A DNA stretch of 36,336 nt, from contig JAGODU010000024.1 in assembly GCA_017998095.1 (NCBI GenBank), positions 1 through 36,336 of the forward strand, in the 5' to 3' direction. This DNA comes from Prolixibacteraceae bacterium (lineage in GTDB: Bacteria; Bacteroidota; Bacteroidia; Bacteroidales; Prolixibacteraceae). The position numbers and the translations under genes are program-made. The notes under the pieces were generated by a model. It ran no database searches. It was not told the DNA's origin and was given only the letters and a program-made list of their open reading frames with translations. This document shows, piece after piece, positions 8,259 through 16,633 of the stretch (positions are counted from its first letter, which is position 1; every line of letters starts with the position of its first letter).

Positions 8259-10252
8259 TATTTAGTGATTAATTTCCAGTCGTCTGTTCTGAAAGGACTT
8301 GCGGGAAGGTTTGCTGAATTAACAAGGTTGCACTCAGGATTAGAGCTCCATGCATATCTTGCTGATTCAGGATTAGGTACCTGGCTGCTTGAAATAACTA
8401 CTTTGTTTCCTTCTATCTTTGCATCAGCCCAATAGAATTTCTGGTCTTCACCTGCAATGGAAAATCCTTTTAATGTTCCATTGTCTGATGTCTTTAATCC
8501 TTCATATACATTGTCAAAACTGATGATTATTTTATTTCCAATTATATCCGAACTTTTATAAAGTGGCCCGCTGTAAGGTATGTCTTTATTGTAGGTTTTA
8601 TTCAAAGCCCAAAGCGCAAGTCTTTTACCTATATCCTGCTTGTTACCCGGATGTATGTCTTCAGCTTCACCAATGTCTATTGCTACTGCCATACCTGTAT
8701 TTGGTAACTCTAAGGCAAGTGTCTGTGCTTCTCTGAGTTCAGCCCACATATCGTCAACGGGCTGCTCGTTTCTTTTCATGTGATTGGCAAGCTGTACATA
8801 GTAAAATGGAAAATCTTCTTTCCAATAGTTTCTCCAGTCTTTTATCATAGCCTGGAATAAGCTTCTGTATTGCCATGCCTTACCCGTATTGCTTTCTCCC
8901 TGATACCAGATGGCACCCTTGATTGCATAAGGGATAATCGGATTTATCATCCCGTTGAATAAAACTGTCGGGCAGTTCGGATCTCCCGGTTTAAGTGGAG
9001 AAGTTACTATCTCCTTATTGTTATATCCTATATGGCAAAGCCATTCTCCGCTAAGGTCAATACTGAAATCATTGCAGACAAGCGAGAAATCTTTAGGTTC
9101 TCCGTTGAAGCCTCCTGCTCCCTGAAAATCGCTAACTCGTAAAGTGATTACATTATTTCCTGTTTTAATTACTCCCGCAGGAACTTTATAATGTCGTGGC
9201 TTTCCCCACATTCCGCTTTGTCCTACCTTCTTTCCGTTTACCCAAGCTTCATCAAAATCATCCGACGGAGCTATGTTCAGCATCATTTCTTTGCCTGAAT
9301 ATTCAAATGGTACATCTACATGTTTTCTAAACCAGACTGTCCCATCAAAGGCTCCTATTTCAGTGGTTTCCCATAAACCGGGAAGTGTCATTGCCGACCA
9401 TCCTTCATCAGGCGTGCTTAGCTTTGCAAATACTGTATCCTGGCCTGCTATTCCCGGATCAGCCTTGGCCATTTCTTTATGCATCTGAAGATCATCTTCT
9501 GTATAAACTTTCATCTGACCTTCATAATCATTCGGCAAGTTTCTTACTTTTTGTATTACAGATGTGAAATCTTCCAGTAATTCCAGCGATTCAGCGCTCG
9601 TCCAGGCCTCTGCTACCGTACCTCCCCATGAAGTTAATAACAATCCGACAGGAATTTTAATTTCTTTATACAGCTCTCTCCCAAAGAAATATGCTGTTGC
9701 TGAAAAGTCTTTTGCAGTTTCAGGTGTACAAATCTGCCACCCTTTCGATGCTATTGTGTCAACCGGCGTAAATGAAGCATTCCTTTCAATAAAAAGAAGC
9801 CTTATGTCAGGATAGTTAGCATTTGCTGCTTCCCATTTGTCATTGTTGACAACTCCCCATTCGTTTACAAGTGGAACTTCCATATTCGATTGCCCTGAAG
9901 CAAGCCATACATCCCCAACTGCTACATTTGTAAATACTTTTTTATTTCCTTTGCAATGAACAGTGAGCGTTTCATTCAGTCCAACCGCTTCAGGTTTTAA
10001 TCTTACTATCCATTTTCCCTTATCATCAGCTTTTGTTTCAAGTGATTGTTTTCTGAATGTCACCTTTACCTTTGCCCCTGCAGGTGCTATCCCCCATATT
10101 GGCACTTCTTTCTGTTGCTGAAGAACCATATTGTCACTGAAGAGAGGCAACATCTCAAACCGGCTTTCTTTATCATCAGTGCAGCCCGAAATGAATAAAA
10201 CAGATACCATGCTGATTGCTATAAACAGTTTGAAAAAATTAACTGATTTCAT
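8258..10252 (-). CDS. Sialate O-acetylesterase-like (SASA) carbohydrate esterase, lipoprotein
   Basis: A 664-aa lipoprotein (Cys24 in LFISGC) with an SGNH-type esterase split in two. The nucleophile block is Ser122 in ASGQSNMEVP; the second half carries WYQGESNTG (449-456) and the Asp532-x-His534 motif in EDIHPGNKQD. Between them, at about residues 285-400, is a beta-sandwich insertion resembling the sugar-binding domain of GH2 enzymes (GTVWFRKHVDVP, DEAWVNGKKVGQ). Enzymes of this type remove O-acetyl groups from sugars. Next to mannanases the likely substrate is acetylated mannan or glucomannan rather than sialic acid, since no sialic acid genes are nearby. It starts 16 bp after the upstream GH5-like stop and overlaps the GH5_7 start by one base. 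The exact CE family cannot be settled from sequence inspection. Confidence 0.88.
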   Translation of the reverse strand: MKSVNFFKLFIAISMVSVLFISGCTDDKESRFEMLPLFSDNMVLQQQKEVPIWGIAPAGAKVKVTFRKQSLETKADDKGKWIVRLKPEAVGLNETLTVHCKGNKKVFTNVAVGDVWLASGQSNMEVPLVNEWGVVNNDKWEAANANYPDIRLLFIERNASFTPVDTIASKGWQICTPETAKDFSATAYFFGRELYKEIKIPVGLLLTSWGGTVAEAWTSAESLELLEDFTSVIQKVRNLPNDYEGQMKVYTEDDLQMHKEMAKADPGIAGQDTVFAKLSTPDEGWSAMTLPGLWETTEIGAFDGTVWFRKHVDVPFEYSGKEMMLNIAPSDDFDEAWVNGKKVGQSGMWGKPRHYKVPAGVIKTGNNVITLRVSDFQGAGGFNGEPKDFSLVCNDFSIDLSGEWLCHIGYNNKEIVTSPLKPGDPNCPTVLFNGMINPIIPYAIKGAIWYQGESNTGKAWQYRSLFQAMIKDWRNYWKEDFPFYYVQLANHMKRNEQPVDDMWAELREAQTLALELPNTGMAVAIDIGEAEDIHPGNKQDIGKRLALWALNKTYNKDIPYSGPLYKSSDIIGNKIIISFDNVYEGLKTSDNGTLKGFSIAGEDQKFYWADAKIEGNKVVISSSQVPNPESARYAWSSNPECNLVNSANLPASPFRTDDWKLITK

Positions 10253-10268
10253 ATCTTCATTTTTGTGT

Positions 10269-12113
10269 TTATCGATAATATATTTCTAAACGACTTAATT
10301 GTGTTTCGGAGTTAAAAATAACTTTTAAATATTTATTTTTTGTCTCTTTTTTGAAAGAATACATGATTGGAACCCAATATCCGTAATCTCCCTTGCCATT
10401 GTTATAACTAAACCTTTCAGGCTCAATCACTGTAAATTCCTTATTGTCCGAAGAAACCATGAACGTCAGATTGACATCATCGCTCTTTGAAAATGAATAT
10501 GCTTTGATTTCTTCTATACCGCCTTTTACAAAATAAACTATTTCTTGCCCTTTGTTTCCTTTTAACCTGAACATGTCTTCCTTAAACTGCCTGTCGTTGC
10601 CGGTCTCCAGTGTTATTTCCCTTGTTGAATTATAGATATTCCCAAAATTTTCCATGTTATCGATAAGAGCAAGGTTTTCAACTTTAACAGGTCCTTCAAC
10701 TTTGGAGGGTGAAGATGTCCCTGCTAAGTTTTTGGCTGTCATCCTGTAATAATATGTATCTCCCGGTATGGCTGACTTATCAGCAAATAGCGGATAGTAT
10801 TGAATGTCAGCATCTGTAATATTAAAACCTGCCAGTTCCCATGGACCATTATTGCTTTTCGAACGGTAAATATCATAGGAAGATGCTCCTGCTGAACCTT
10901 TCCATGAAATACATGCCACGTTTTCAATCTTCAGCAATTCAGGTGGTAAAGGAACTTTCATTGGTGGAACAGGCAGCCCGTCTATCTCGTAGGCTTTATT
11001 CCTCAAAAGATTCATCAGCGCTGTTTCATCATATTCATTGCCGGAAGCAAATCCCGGCCAGTGGTATGATTTGTACCTTCCATATCCTAATGGTTCTGAA
11101 TGCCAGTAGAAACCACCTTTCGAACGATGACCCCTTAGTCCCCAGATCAACATGCCGCATATATCTGAATTTATGATCATATCAGTGTATTGCTCAATGG
11201 CAGGTGTGCCCACAAATCCAAATTCGCCGATTATGTAAGGCTTTCTTTTTCCGACAATTGCAATATTCCTTTTTACATTTTCAATGAAATCAGAAGGATT
11301 TTGCTCGTAGTGGTGAGAATGAACTATATCAATCGACTTTTCTGTTACAGAACCCTCCCTTACCGGTATATGGTCAATGGCATTGTACCCGTCAAGGATA
11401 AGATGATTGTTATCTATGCTTTTGATATAGCGACAGATTTCTATTGTCCATTCCATCGGACAAGTCAGTTCATTACCGGTTTCCCAACACATTATTGCTT
11501 TTTCATCTTTGTATTTTATTCCTGAAACAGTATTGGTACGATTTACGGTATATTCTATTGTTTTCTTGAAGTCTTCTATCAATTGCCTGTCTGTCCAAAA
11601 CTCTTCTTCAGTTTTATTTCTGAAAGCTGAATATTGCGGACGGCCTCCCATCCATTGCCAGTTGTTGAGAAGTGAAAATATCACTCTCACTTGATATTCA
11701 TTGGCCAGGGCAAGTGCAAGGTCCATTGTTTTGAATGCTTCTTCTGAAAATTTACCCGGAGAAAGTACATACGTCGGAGCATCATCTGGCTCAGATTCAA
11801 ACCTTACAGGAATTGTATAAAGCCTTACAACCTTCCCGCCCATTTGCGAAACGGTTTCAAATACATCCCTTAATTCAAATTCATCAGGCAAACTAAATGC
11901 ATGCTTTTGTGAAAAGCCAAATTCATCTTCGTTGAATGCAAGGGTAGGAACGTTGTATGATATGAACCTGAATTCCTTTTGTCCATCCATAAGCTTATTG
12001 CCGGAAACAGATATGAAATTTTTATGCCCGCTTTCAGGTAATGTTGCATTGCAGCTGATTAGTAATAAGAATAATGGCAATAGCATTAATCTTTTTAATT
12101 TTGACTTTTCCAT
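10269..12113 (-). CDS. GH5_7-like glycoside hydrolase lipoprotein with Fn3-like and C-terminal beta domains
   Basis: A 614-aa lipoprotein (Cys21 in LLLISC). Residues ~30-385 form a clan GH-A barrel with Glu215 in CWETGNELTCP as acid/base and Glu297 in YIIGEFGFVG as nucleophile. The segment LLNNWQWMGGRPQY (149-161) parallels LNNSWEWSGGFAQY of the neighbouring GH5_7 enzyme, so the two are probably distant relatives. Residues ~388-475 look like a fibronectin III module (ISWKGSAGASSYDIYRS, YYYRMTAKNLAG). Residues ~485-614 look like a discoidin/carbohydrate-binding beta-sandwich. The likely activity is endo- or exo-acting on beta-mannan; which one is unclear. It is second in the leftward operon, 15 bp after the GH26 stop and 16 bp before the esterase. 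Such Fn3-bearing GH5-like proteins are poorly characterised. Confidence 0.83.
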   Translation of the reverse strand: MEKSKLKRLMLLPLFLLLISCNATLPESGHKNFISVSGNKLMDGQKEFRFISYNVPTLAFNEDEFGFSQKHAFSLPDEFELRDVFETVSQMGGKVVRLYTIPVRFESEPDDAPTYVLSPGKFSEEAFKTMDLALALANEYQVRVIFSLLNNWQWMGGRPQYSAFRNKTEEEFWTDRQLIEDFKKTIEYTVNRTNTVSGIKYKDEKAIMCWETGNELTCPMEWTIEICRYIKSIDNNHLILDGYNAIDHIPVREGSVTEKSIDIVHSHHYEQNPSDFIENVKRNIAIVGKRKPYIIGEFGFVGTPAIEQYTDMIINSDICGMLIWGLRGHRSKGGFYWHSEPLGYGRYKSYHWPGFASGNEYDETALMNLLRNKAYEIDGLPVPPMKVPLPPELLKIENVACISWKGSAGASSYDIYRSKSNNGPWELAGFNITDADIQYYPLFADKSAIPGDTYYYRMTAKNLAGTSSPSKVEGPVKVENLALIDNMENFGNIYNSTREITLETGNDRQFKEDMFRLKGNKGQEIVYFVKGGIEEIKAYSFSKSDDVNLTFMVSSDNKEFTVIEPERFSYNNGKGDYGYWVPIMYSFKKETKNKYLKVIFNSETQLSRLEIYYR

Positions 12114-12128
12114 TCTCCTTGTTCGTAT

Positions 12129-13844
12129 TTAATTTTTCATGACTTTATAAAACTTCTGTCCCGTTTCATCTTTCAAATGAAGGAAATAAATGCCTTTTGG
12201 AATATTTTCCAGTATAATTGTGTTATTCATACATATATATTCCTTTGAAATACTTTTCAATGTCTTTCCATTAATGTCCAGTAATGATATCATTTCAGGA
12301 ACATAGGACGAGCTGAAGTTTATTCTTAATACATTTTGAAAAGGTACAGGATAGATTTTTATATCATTTGATTGCCCTTTTAAACCGTTGGTGTAATTAT
12401 ATGCCTCCCAAAGCTTGTTAAACTCATCCAGCGATGTAATCTTCTCATGATTAAATACTTCATCGATGTGAACTGCAGGATTATACTTGTTATCCTTTAT
12501 ATGATCCCCGACCCACGTGCTGAAATATAACCAGTGAGCTCCCTGAGCAAACATCTTTTCAGGATCAGGAATCGGACCATTTTCCGACATGGTTAAAAGC
12601 TTTCTGCCATTAAACATCCTCCTTAGATTATCGAACATAAATGATGATGTTCCAAAGTCACCTTCAGGCAGATATACATCAACGCCAAGTATATCAACAT
12701 ATTCATCACCGGGATACCAATCAATAGCTGTATTGCTGTCAGATGTTGTCCATACCCAGATAAGGTTGTTAATACCATGATGATAGGTAAGCCTGTTGTA
12801 TAAGAGTATCCAAAGCTTTTTACAAGCTTCGGGTCCCTTTGCTCCCCACCAGAACCACTTGCCTTCAGCTTCATGCAGCGGTCTCCATAGTATTGGTATG
12901 TTTTCAGCCTGCAATTTCTTCAGTTGAATAGCTATTGCATCAATGTCGCTGATTAATAATGAATAACGCTCTGAAGTTGTATCTGATAATACCTTAGCAA
13001 TATCAAATGTTGTGGCCTCAGTGTAAAATCCTCTCCACCATAGCTGGTCGCCCTGGTCAATTAAATCGGTCGGAGCATTCCAATGCCACATCACACTTGT
13101 AATTCCCTTTTCGTCCTTATGCCATTTGATCACGTCTTCTGTTGCTGTTGATGTTGAACCCCTTGATACTCTTGTAGGTGAGTAGTCAATAAGATCAGCT
13201 CCGTATATTGCCGGATACTTGCCTGAAATATCTTTTATATATGTGAATTCCGAGTTTGCCGATGTATATGAGATATCCTCATTCATAAACTGACCTGAAA
13301 AGCTTGTCTTTCCAAAGTTGTCAACCAAAAATGAAAATAACTTCTTTGCCTCTGCGGTTGCATTTTTATTTACCGGACTTTTTGAAATATTCCATGAAAC
13401 ATTTTCAGTAGGGTTGTCAATTCTCACATAATCAAGTTCAAACCATCCCCATTCTTTAATTACTTCTATTGTGTTTTCTCCCTTGTTGAGCCATATCTTT
13501 CCAACGTTCAATTCAGTAAAAGACGATTTGGCAGGGAACAATATGCTCCCTTGGTTAGTGCCATTTATATAAACAAAGTTGTTTTTGTTGCCACCCGGAC
13601 AGGAATATCCTATGAAAAGCTGGTAATTGCCCTCCTTTTCAATTGTAATTTTAAATGTTGCCTTATCACCATCATTGTCAAATCCGGTAACATAGCCTGT
13701 CCCTGAAAAACCTTTGTGACTACTTGCGATGTTCGTTCCACTAAGATTTGAATTTTCTGCTTCATAGATTGCAGGTTGTGCATAATTATTTGTCAATCCC
13801 GCAACTATTACTGCGAGCAAGCTGAAGATTTTTCTTTTAAGCAT
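12129..13844 (-). CDS. Secreted CBM35-GH26 beta-mannanase with T9SS sorting domain
   Basis: A 571-aa first gene of the leftward operon. Residues 1-22 are a Sec signal peptide (VAGLTNNYAQP). Residues ~26-143 are a CBM35/CBM6-like module (YEAENSNLSG to WFELDYVRID). Residues ~155-480 are the GH26 catalytic domain, with acid/base Glu325 in LWRPLHEAEGKWFWWG and nucleophile Glu421 in LLTMSENGP. Residues ~493-571 are a T9SS type A sorting domain (IKIYPVPFQNVLRINF to KGIYFLHLKDETGQKFYKVM). It would be released or attached outside the cell to open up polymeric mannan, unlike the other enzymes here, which are lipoproteins. A candidate promoter lies ~100 bp upstream in the divergent control region. Confidence 0.95.
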   Translation of the reverse strand: MLKRKIFSLLAVIVAGLTNNYAQPAIYEAENSNLSGTNIASSHKGFSGTGYVTGFDNDGDKATFKITIEKEGNYQLFIGYSCPGGNKNNFVYINGTNQGSILFPAKSSFTELNVGKIWLNKGENTIEVIKEWGWFELDYVRIDNPTENVSWNISKSPVNKNATAEAKKLFSFLVDNFGKTSFSGQFMNEDISYTSANSEFTYIKDISGKYPAIYGADLIDYSPTRVSRGSTSTATEDVIKWHKDEKGITSVMWHWNAPTDLIDQGDQLWWRGFYTEATTFDIAKVLSDTTSERYSLLISDIDAIAIQLKKLQAENIPILWRPLHEAEGKWFWWGAKGPEACKKLWILLYNRLTYHHGINNLIWVWTTSDSNTAIDWYPGDEYVDILGVDVYLPEGDFGTSSFMFDNLRRMFNGRKLLTMSENGPIPDPEKMFAQGAHWLYFSTWVGDHIKDNKYNPAVHIDEVFNHEKITSLDEFNKLWEAYNYTNGLKGQSNDIKIYPVPFQNVLRINFSSSYVPEMISLLDINGKTLKSISKEYICMNNTIILENIPKGIYFLHLKDETGQKFYKVMKN

Positions 13845-13949
13845 TATTTCCTGGTATTAATATTTTCTCTTAAAATGTTTTACAATCTATTTTTAACTAA
13901 TATTTCAAGCTATTAATTTATGATAAAGTTTTCTCATTATCTGAAGTTA

Positions 13950-13957
13950 CAAAATTA
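13950..13957 (-). promoter_or_regulatory. Candidate -7 box for the leftward mannan operon
   Basis: On the minus strand this reads TAATTTTG, an exact match to the Bacteroidota TAnnTTTG box. It lies ~106 bp upstream of the CBM35-GH26 ATG. No well-spaced TTTG -33 box is visible (the nearest TTG is 26 bp away), as might be expected for an activated promoter. Confidence 0.35.
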
Positions 13958-14050
13958 TTATCATACAACTTTCTTCTGTGGTACAATCATCCCATTTTCA
14001 GGGGATATTTTTCTCAGTATATGATTAGTGATTGATGGTGACCATGACCG

Positions 14051-14102
14051 TACCAAATTCTGGGTTTATCCCTTTATAATGGGAGAAACCCAGAATTTGG
14101 TA
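14051..14102. repeat. Perfect 17-bp inverted repeat, candidate operator
   Basis: The arms TACCAAATTCTGGGTTT (14051-14067) and AAACCCAGAATTTGGTA (14086-14102) are perfect reverse complements separated by 18 bp. Inside the loop TCCC (14069-14072) pairs with GGGA (14081-14084), so a single strand could form a hairpin of 21 pairs with one A.G mismatch. The half-site AATTTGGTA of the right arm (14094-14102) is repeated directly at 14105-14113, exactly 11 bp on, about one helical turn. There is no U-run, so it is not a typical terminator. Position between divergent operons suggests a regulator binding site. Confidence 0.75.
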
Positions 14103-14247
14103 TTAATTTGGTAGGTTAATAGTCTAGTCATGTTAAAGGATTAGAAGAATGAAAAATGAAACTTTAAACCCTCAGTATGACTAAAAATACCCCTTAGGCT
14201 ATCAATTCGTATTGTTATCCCCCCGATTTTGAAATCTTTTTCACCAG

Positions 14248-14274
14248 TTTGAATTTTTAAATGGAGTAATCTTG
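14248..14274 (+). promoter_or_regulatory. Candidate promoter of the rightward mannan operon
   Basis: TTTG at 14248-14251 and TAATCTTG at 14267-14274 resemble the -33/-7 boxes of Bacteroidota. The spacing of 15 bp is shorter than usual and the -7 box has one mismatch. Transcription would begin just ahead of the ATG at 14300, giving a very short leader. Confidence 0.3.
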
Positions 14275-14299
14275 TGGTATGAATTTTTACTTTTTTAAA

Positions 14300-15397
14300 A
14301 TGAAAAAACTGCTCTTTTTTTTTACTTTAATGATTTCATTGTCTTTTATGTCTTGTGTGCAGAATAATGATAATTCTCCTGTTGAAAAGCTTACGAAAAA
14401 CCTGCAAAGTATTTCCGGTAAACACATTTTATTTGGTCATCAGGATGATTTGGCCTATGGAATAGGTTGGAAATCAATATCCGGTGAGTCTGATGTCAAA
14501 AGAATTGCCGGCAGTTATCCTGCTCTTTTTGGTTGGGAGTTAGGTAGTATCGGAAAGAAAGATAATATTGACGGAGTCCCTTTTGATTCAATCAAAGTGT
14601 ATATTCAACGGGCTCATCGTCTGGGAGGTATCAATTCAATTAGTTGGCATGCCGAAAACCCTTTAACCGGAAACGATTCCTGGAATCTTGAAAATATTAA
14701 TGTTCCTGAATTACTACCCGGAGGAAAAAATCATAAACTTTTACTGAGGGATCTTGAACTTGTGGCTTCTTTCCTAAATAGTCTGAAAGATGATGAAGGA
14801 AATCTGATTCCTGTTATTTTCAGACCATGGCATGAGATGTATGGCAATTGGTTTTGGTGGGGTGTTCCTCATTGTAGTTCTGAAGATTATAAAAAACTGT
14901 TTGTTTTTACAATTGATTACCTTCGAAAGGAGAAAAAGCTTTCCAACCTGTTGATTGCCTTTTCTCCTGATAAAAACTTTAATACTAAGGAAGAATATTT
15001 AAAGAATTATCCGGGAGATGATTATGTTGATATACTTGGGTTAGACGATTATGGCGATTTCAGGGAAAACCGTCTTGATCAGATTGTCGTACGTCTTGGT
15101 ATTATTGCCGACCTGGCAAAGGAAAAGAACAAGATTTCTGCTTTTACCGAAACGGGCTCAGATAAACTTGCCATAAACAACTGGTACACTACAAATCTTT
15201 TGCATGTTCTGAAGGCTAACGACAAGACAAGAAGTATTTCTTACGTTATGGTTTGGCGAAACCGCGACACAGAGCATTTTTATGTGCCTTATAAAGGGCA
15301 TCAACAGGAAGAAGATTTTTTAAATTTTGTAAACGATAAAATCATAATTTTGTTGGAAGGGTATAATAATTTCCTTTTACAGAATAAAGGGAAGTAG
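14300..15397 (+). CDS. GH26 beta-mannanase (mannobiose-releasing type), lipoprotein
   Basis: I chose ATG 14300 (365 aa) over the in-frame ATG at 14279 because it begins a standard lipoprotein signal, MKKLLFFFTLMISLSFMSC, with Cys19; the upstream seven residues would only lengthen it. The rest is one GH26 barrel. The acid/base is Glu179 in IFRPWHEMYGNWFWWG and the nucleophile is Glu284 in SAFTETGSDK. The single-domain layout next to phosphorylase, epimerase and symporter genes matches the B. fragilis mannan operon, whose GH26 makes mannobiose from mannan. It lacks the CBM and T9SS domain of its divergent paralogue, so it is probably a periplasmic or surface enzyme acting on oligosaccharides. 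It is first in the rightward operon. Confidence 0.94.
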   Translation: MKKLLFFFTLMISLSFMSCVQNNDNSPVEKLTKNLQSISGKHILFGHQDDLAYGIGWKSISGESDVKRIAGSYPALFGWELGSIGKKDNIDGVPFDSIKVYIQRAHRLGGINSISWHAENPLTGNDSWNLENINVPELLPGGKNHKLLLRDLELVASFLNSLKDDEGNLIPVIFRPWHEMYGNWFWWGVPHCSSEDYKKLFVFTIDYLRKEKKLSNLLIAFSPDKNFNTKEEYLKNYPGDDYVDILGLDDYGDFRENRLDQIVVRLGIIADLAKEKNKISAFTETGSDKLAINNWYTTNLLHVLKANDKTRSISYVMVWRNRDTEHFYVPYKGHQQEEDFLNFVNDKIIILLEGYNNFLLQNKGK

Positions 15398-15455
15398 CCA
15401 GATCGAAATTTTGATTTAACTTTAAACGAGATATAAACTAATTGAATTAAAAAAT

Positions 15456-16631
15456 ATGGATAATTTATTTGAAACCAGGAAAGCTACCATTGAAAAAGCT
15501 TTTAATAAACTTGTTAAAAAGAAAAACAAAGAGCTTTTCAGTACAAATGGCATATACAGCCGTTTTAAAAGACCTGTTTTGACAAGAGAACATGCTCCGC
15601 TGCACTGGCGTTTCGATATGAACCCTGAGACAAATCCTTTCTTTATGGAACGGATAGGAATAAATGCAACTTTTAATTCAGGAGCCATAAAGTGGAAAGG
15701 CAAGTACTTGCTGGTTGTAAGGGTTGAAGGCAACGACCGCAAGTCTTTCTTTGCAATTGCCGAAAGTCCTAATGGTGTTGATAACTTCCGTTTCTGGGAT
15801 CGCCCGATTACCTTGCCTCAAACTGCTGATCCTGATACTAACGTTTATGATATGCGCCTTACTGCTCACGAAGATGGATGGATTTACGGTGTTTTCTGTG
15901 CTGAGCGCAAAGATCCTAACGCCCCTGACGGTGATACTTCAAGTGCAACTGCAGCTGCTGGTATTGCCAGAACTAAAGACCTTATCAGCTGGGAACGTCT
16001 TCCTGACCTTATTTCCCATGGCGGTCAGCAACGCAATGTTGTTCTCTTTGAAAAGTTTGTAAATGGTAAATATGCCTTCTTTACCCGTCCACAGGATGGA
16101 TTTATCGATACAGGCAAAGGCGGAGGCATAGGATGGGGTTTATCTGATTCAATTGAAAATGCTGAAGTTCCTGAAGAAAAAATAATTGACCAGAAGACTT
16201 ATCACACTGTTTACGAAGTTAAGAATGGCCTTGGACCACATCCTATCAAAACAGATAAAGGATGGTTGCATTTATGCCATGGTGTAAGAAATACAGCTGC
16301 CGGATTGAGATATGTGCTTTATGTTTGTATGGCCGATCCAAACGATGTTTCAAAGATTACTCATAAACCAAATGGACATTTTATTTCTCCGTTATGTGAT
16401 GAAAGAGTAGGGGATGTTTCAAATGTTGTTTTCTCAAACGGCTGGATTGCTGATGAAGATGGTACTGTTTTCATTTATTATGCTTCTTCTGATACAAGAA
16501 TGCATGTTGCCAAAACTTCAATTAAAAAACTTGTAGATTATTGCCTTAACACTCCTGAAGATAAGCTTTACTCAGCCGGTTCGGTTCAAACAATCAATAA
16601 TCTTATCGACAGCAACAATAAATTTATGTAA
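15456..16631 (+). CDS. GH130 4-O-beta-D-mannosyl-D-glucose phosphorylase
   Basis: A 391-aa cytoplasmic protein without a signal peptide, nearly the same length as the characterised B. fragilis enzyme. The reaction is Man-beta-1,4-Glc plus phosphate to alpha-mannose-1-phosphate plus glucose. It is a five-bladed GH130 propeller, with the subfamily 1-like N-terminus [47 protein letters not shown], and the general acid Asp132 in [14 protein letters not shown]. Other conserved parts are [30 protein letters not shown] and [15 protein letters not shown]. It lies 58 bp after the GH26 and 2 bp before the epimerase that makes its substrate. Context and sequence agree. Confidence 0.95.
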   Translation: MDNLFETRKATIEKAFNKLVKKKNKELFSTNGIYSRFKRPVLTREHAPLHWRFDMNPETNPFFMERIGINATFNSGAIKWKGKYLLVVRVEGNDRKSFFAIAESPNGVDNFRFWDRPITLPQTADPDTNVYDMRLTAHEDGWIYGVFCAERKDPNAPDGDTSSATAAAGIARTKDLISWERLPDLISHGGQQRNVVLFEKFVNGKYAFFTRPQDGFIDTGKGGGIGWGLSDSIENAEVPEEKIIDQKTYHTVYEVKNGLGPHPIKTDKGWLHLCHGVRNTAAGLRYVLYVCMADPNDVSKITHKPNGHFISPLCDERVGDVSNVVFSNGWIADEDGTVFIYYASSDTRMHVAKTSIKKLVDYCLNTPEDKLYSAGSVQTINNLIDSNNKFM

Positions 16632-16633
16632 GC

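Larger units (their letters stand above)
13845..14278. promoter_or_regulatory. Divergent control region between the two arms of the mannan locus
   Basis: This AT-rich stretch of 434 bp has no credible gene. It must hold the promoters of both the leftward GH26 operon and the rightward GH26 operon. It contains the 17-bp inverted repeat annotated separately and two candidate promoter boxes. A smaller inverted repeat, ATCCC/GGGAT, lies at 13989-14006. As the sole shared upstream region of the locus it is the natural place for the HTCS to bind. Confidence 0.6.

Noticed and set aside
10841..11525. Two 111-aa plus-strand frames
   Set aside because: Both are shadows of the GH5_7-like lipoprotein gene and carry no family signal.
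14051..14102. Reading the 17-bp inverted repeat as a rho-independent terminator
   Set aside because: There is no U-run on either side and no gene ends near it; it is between two divergent starts.
14279..14299. An upstream start for the GH26 lipoprotein
   Set aside because: The ATG at 14300 directly gives a canonical lipoprotein signal; the extra seven residues add nothing and would sit right at the presumed transcript start.
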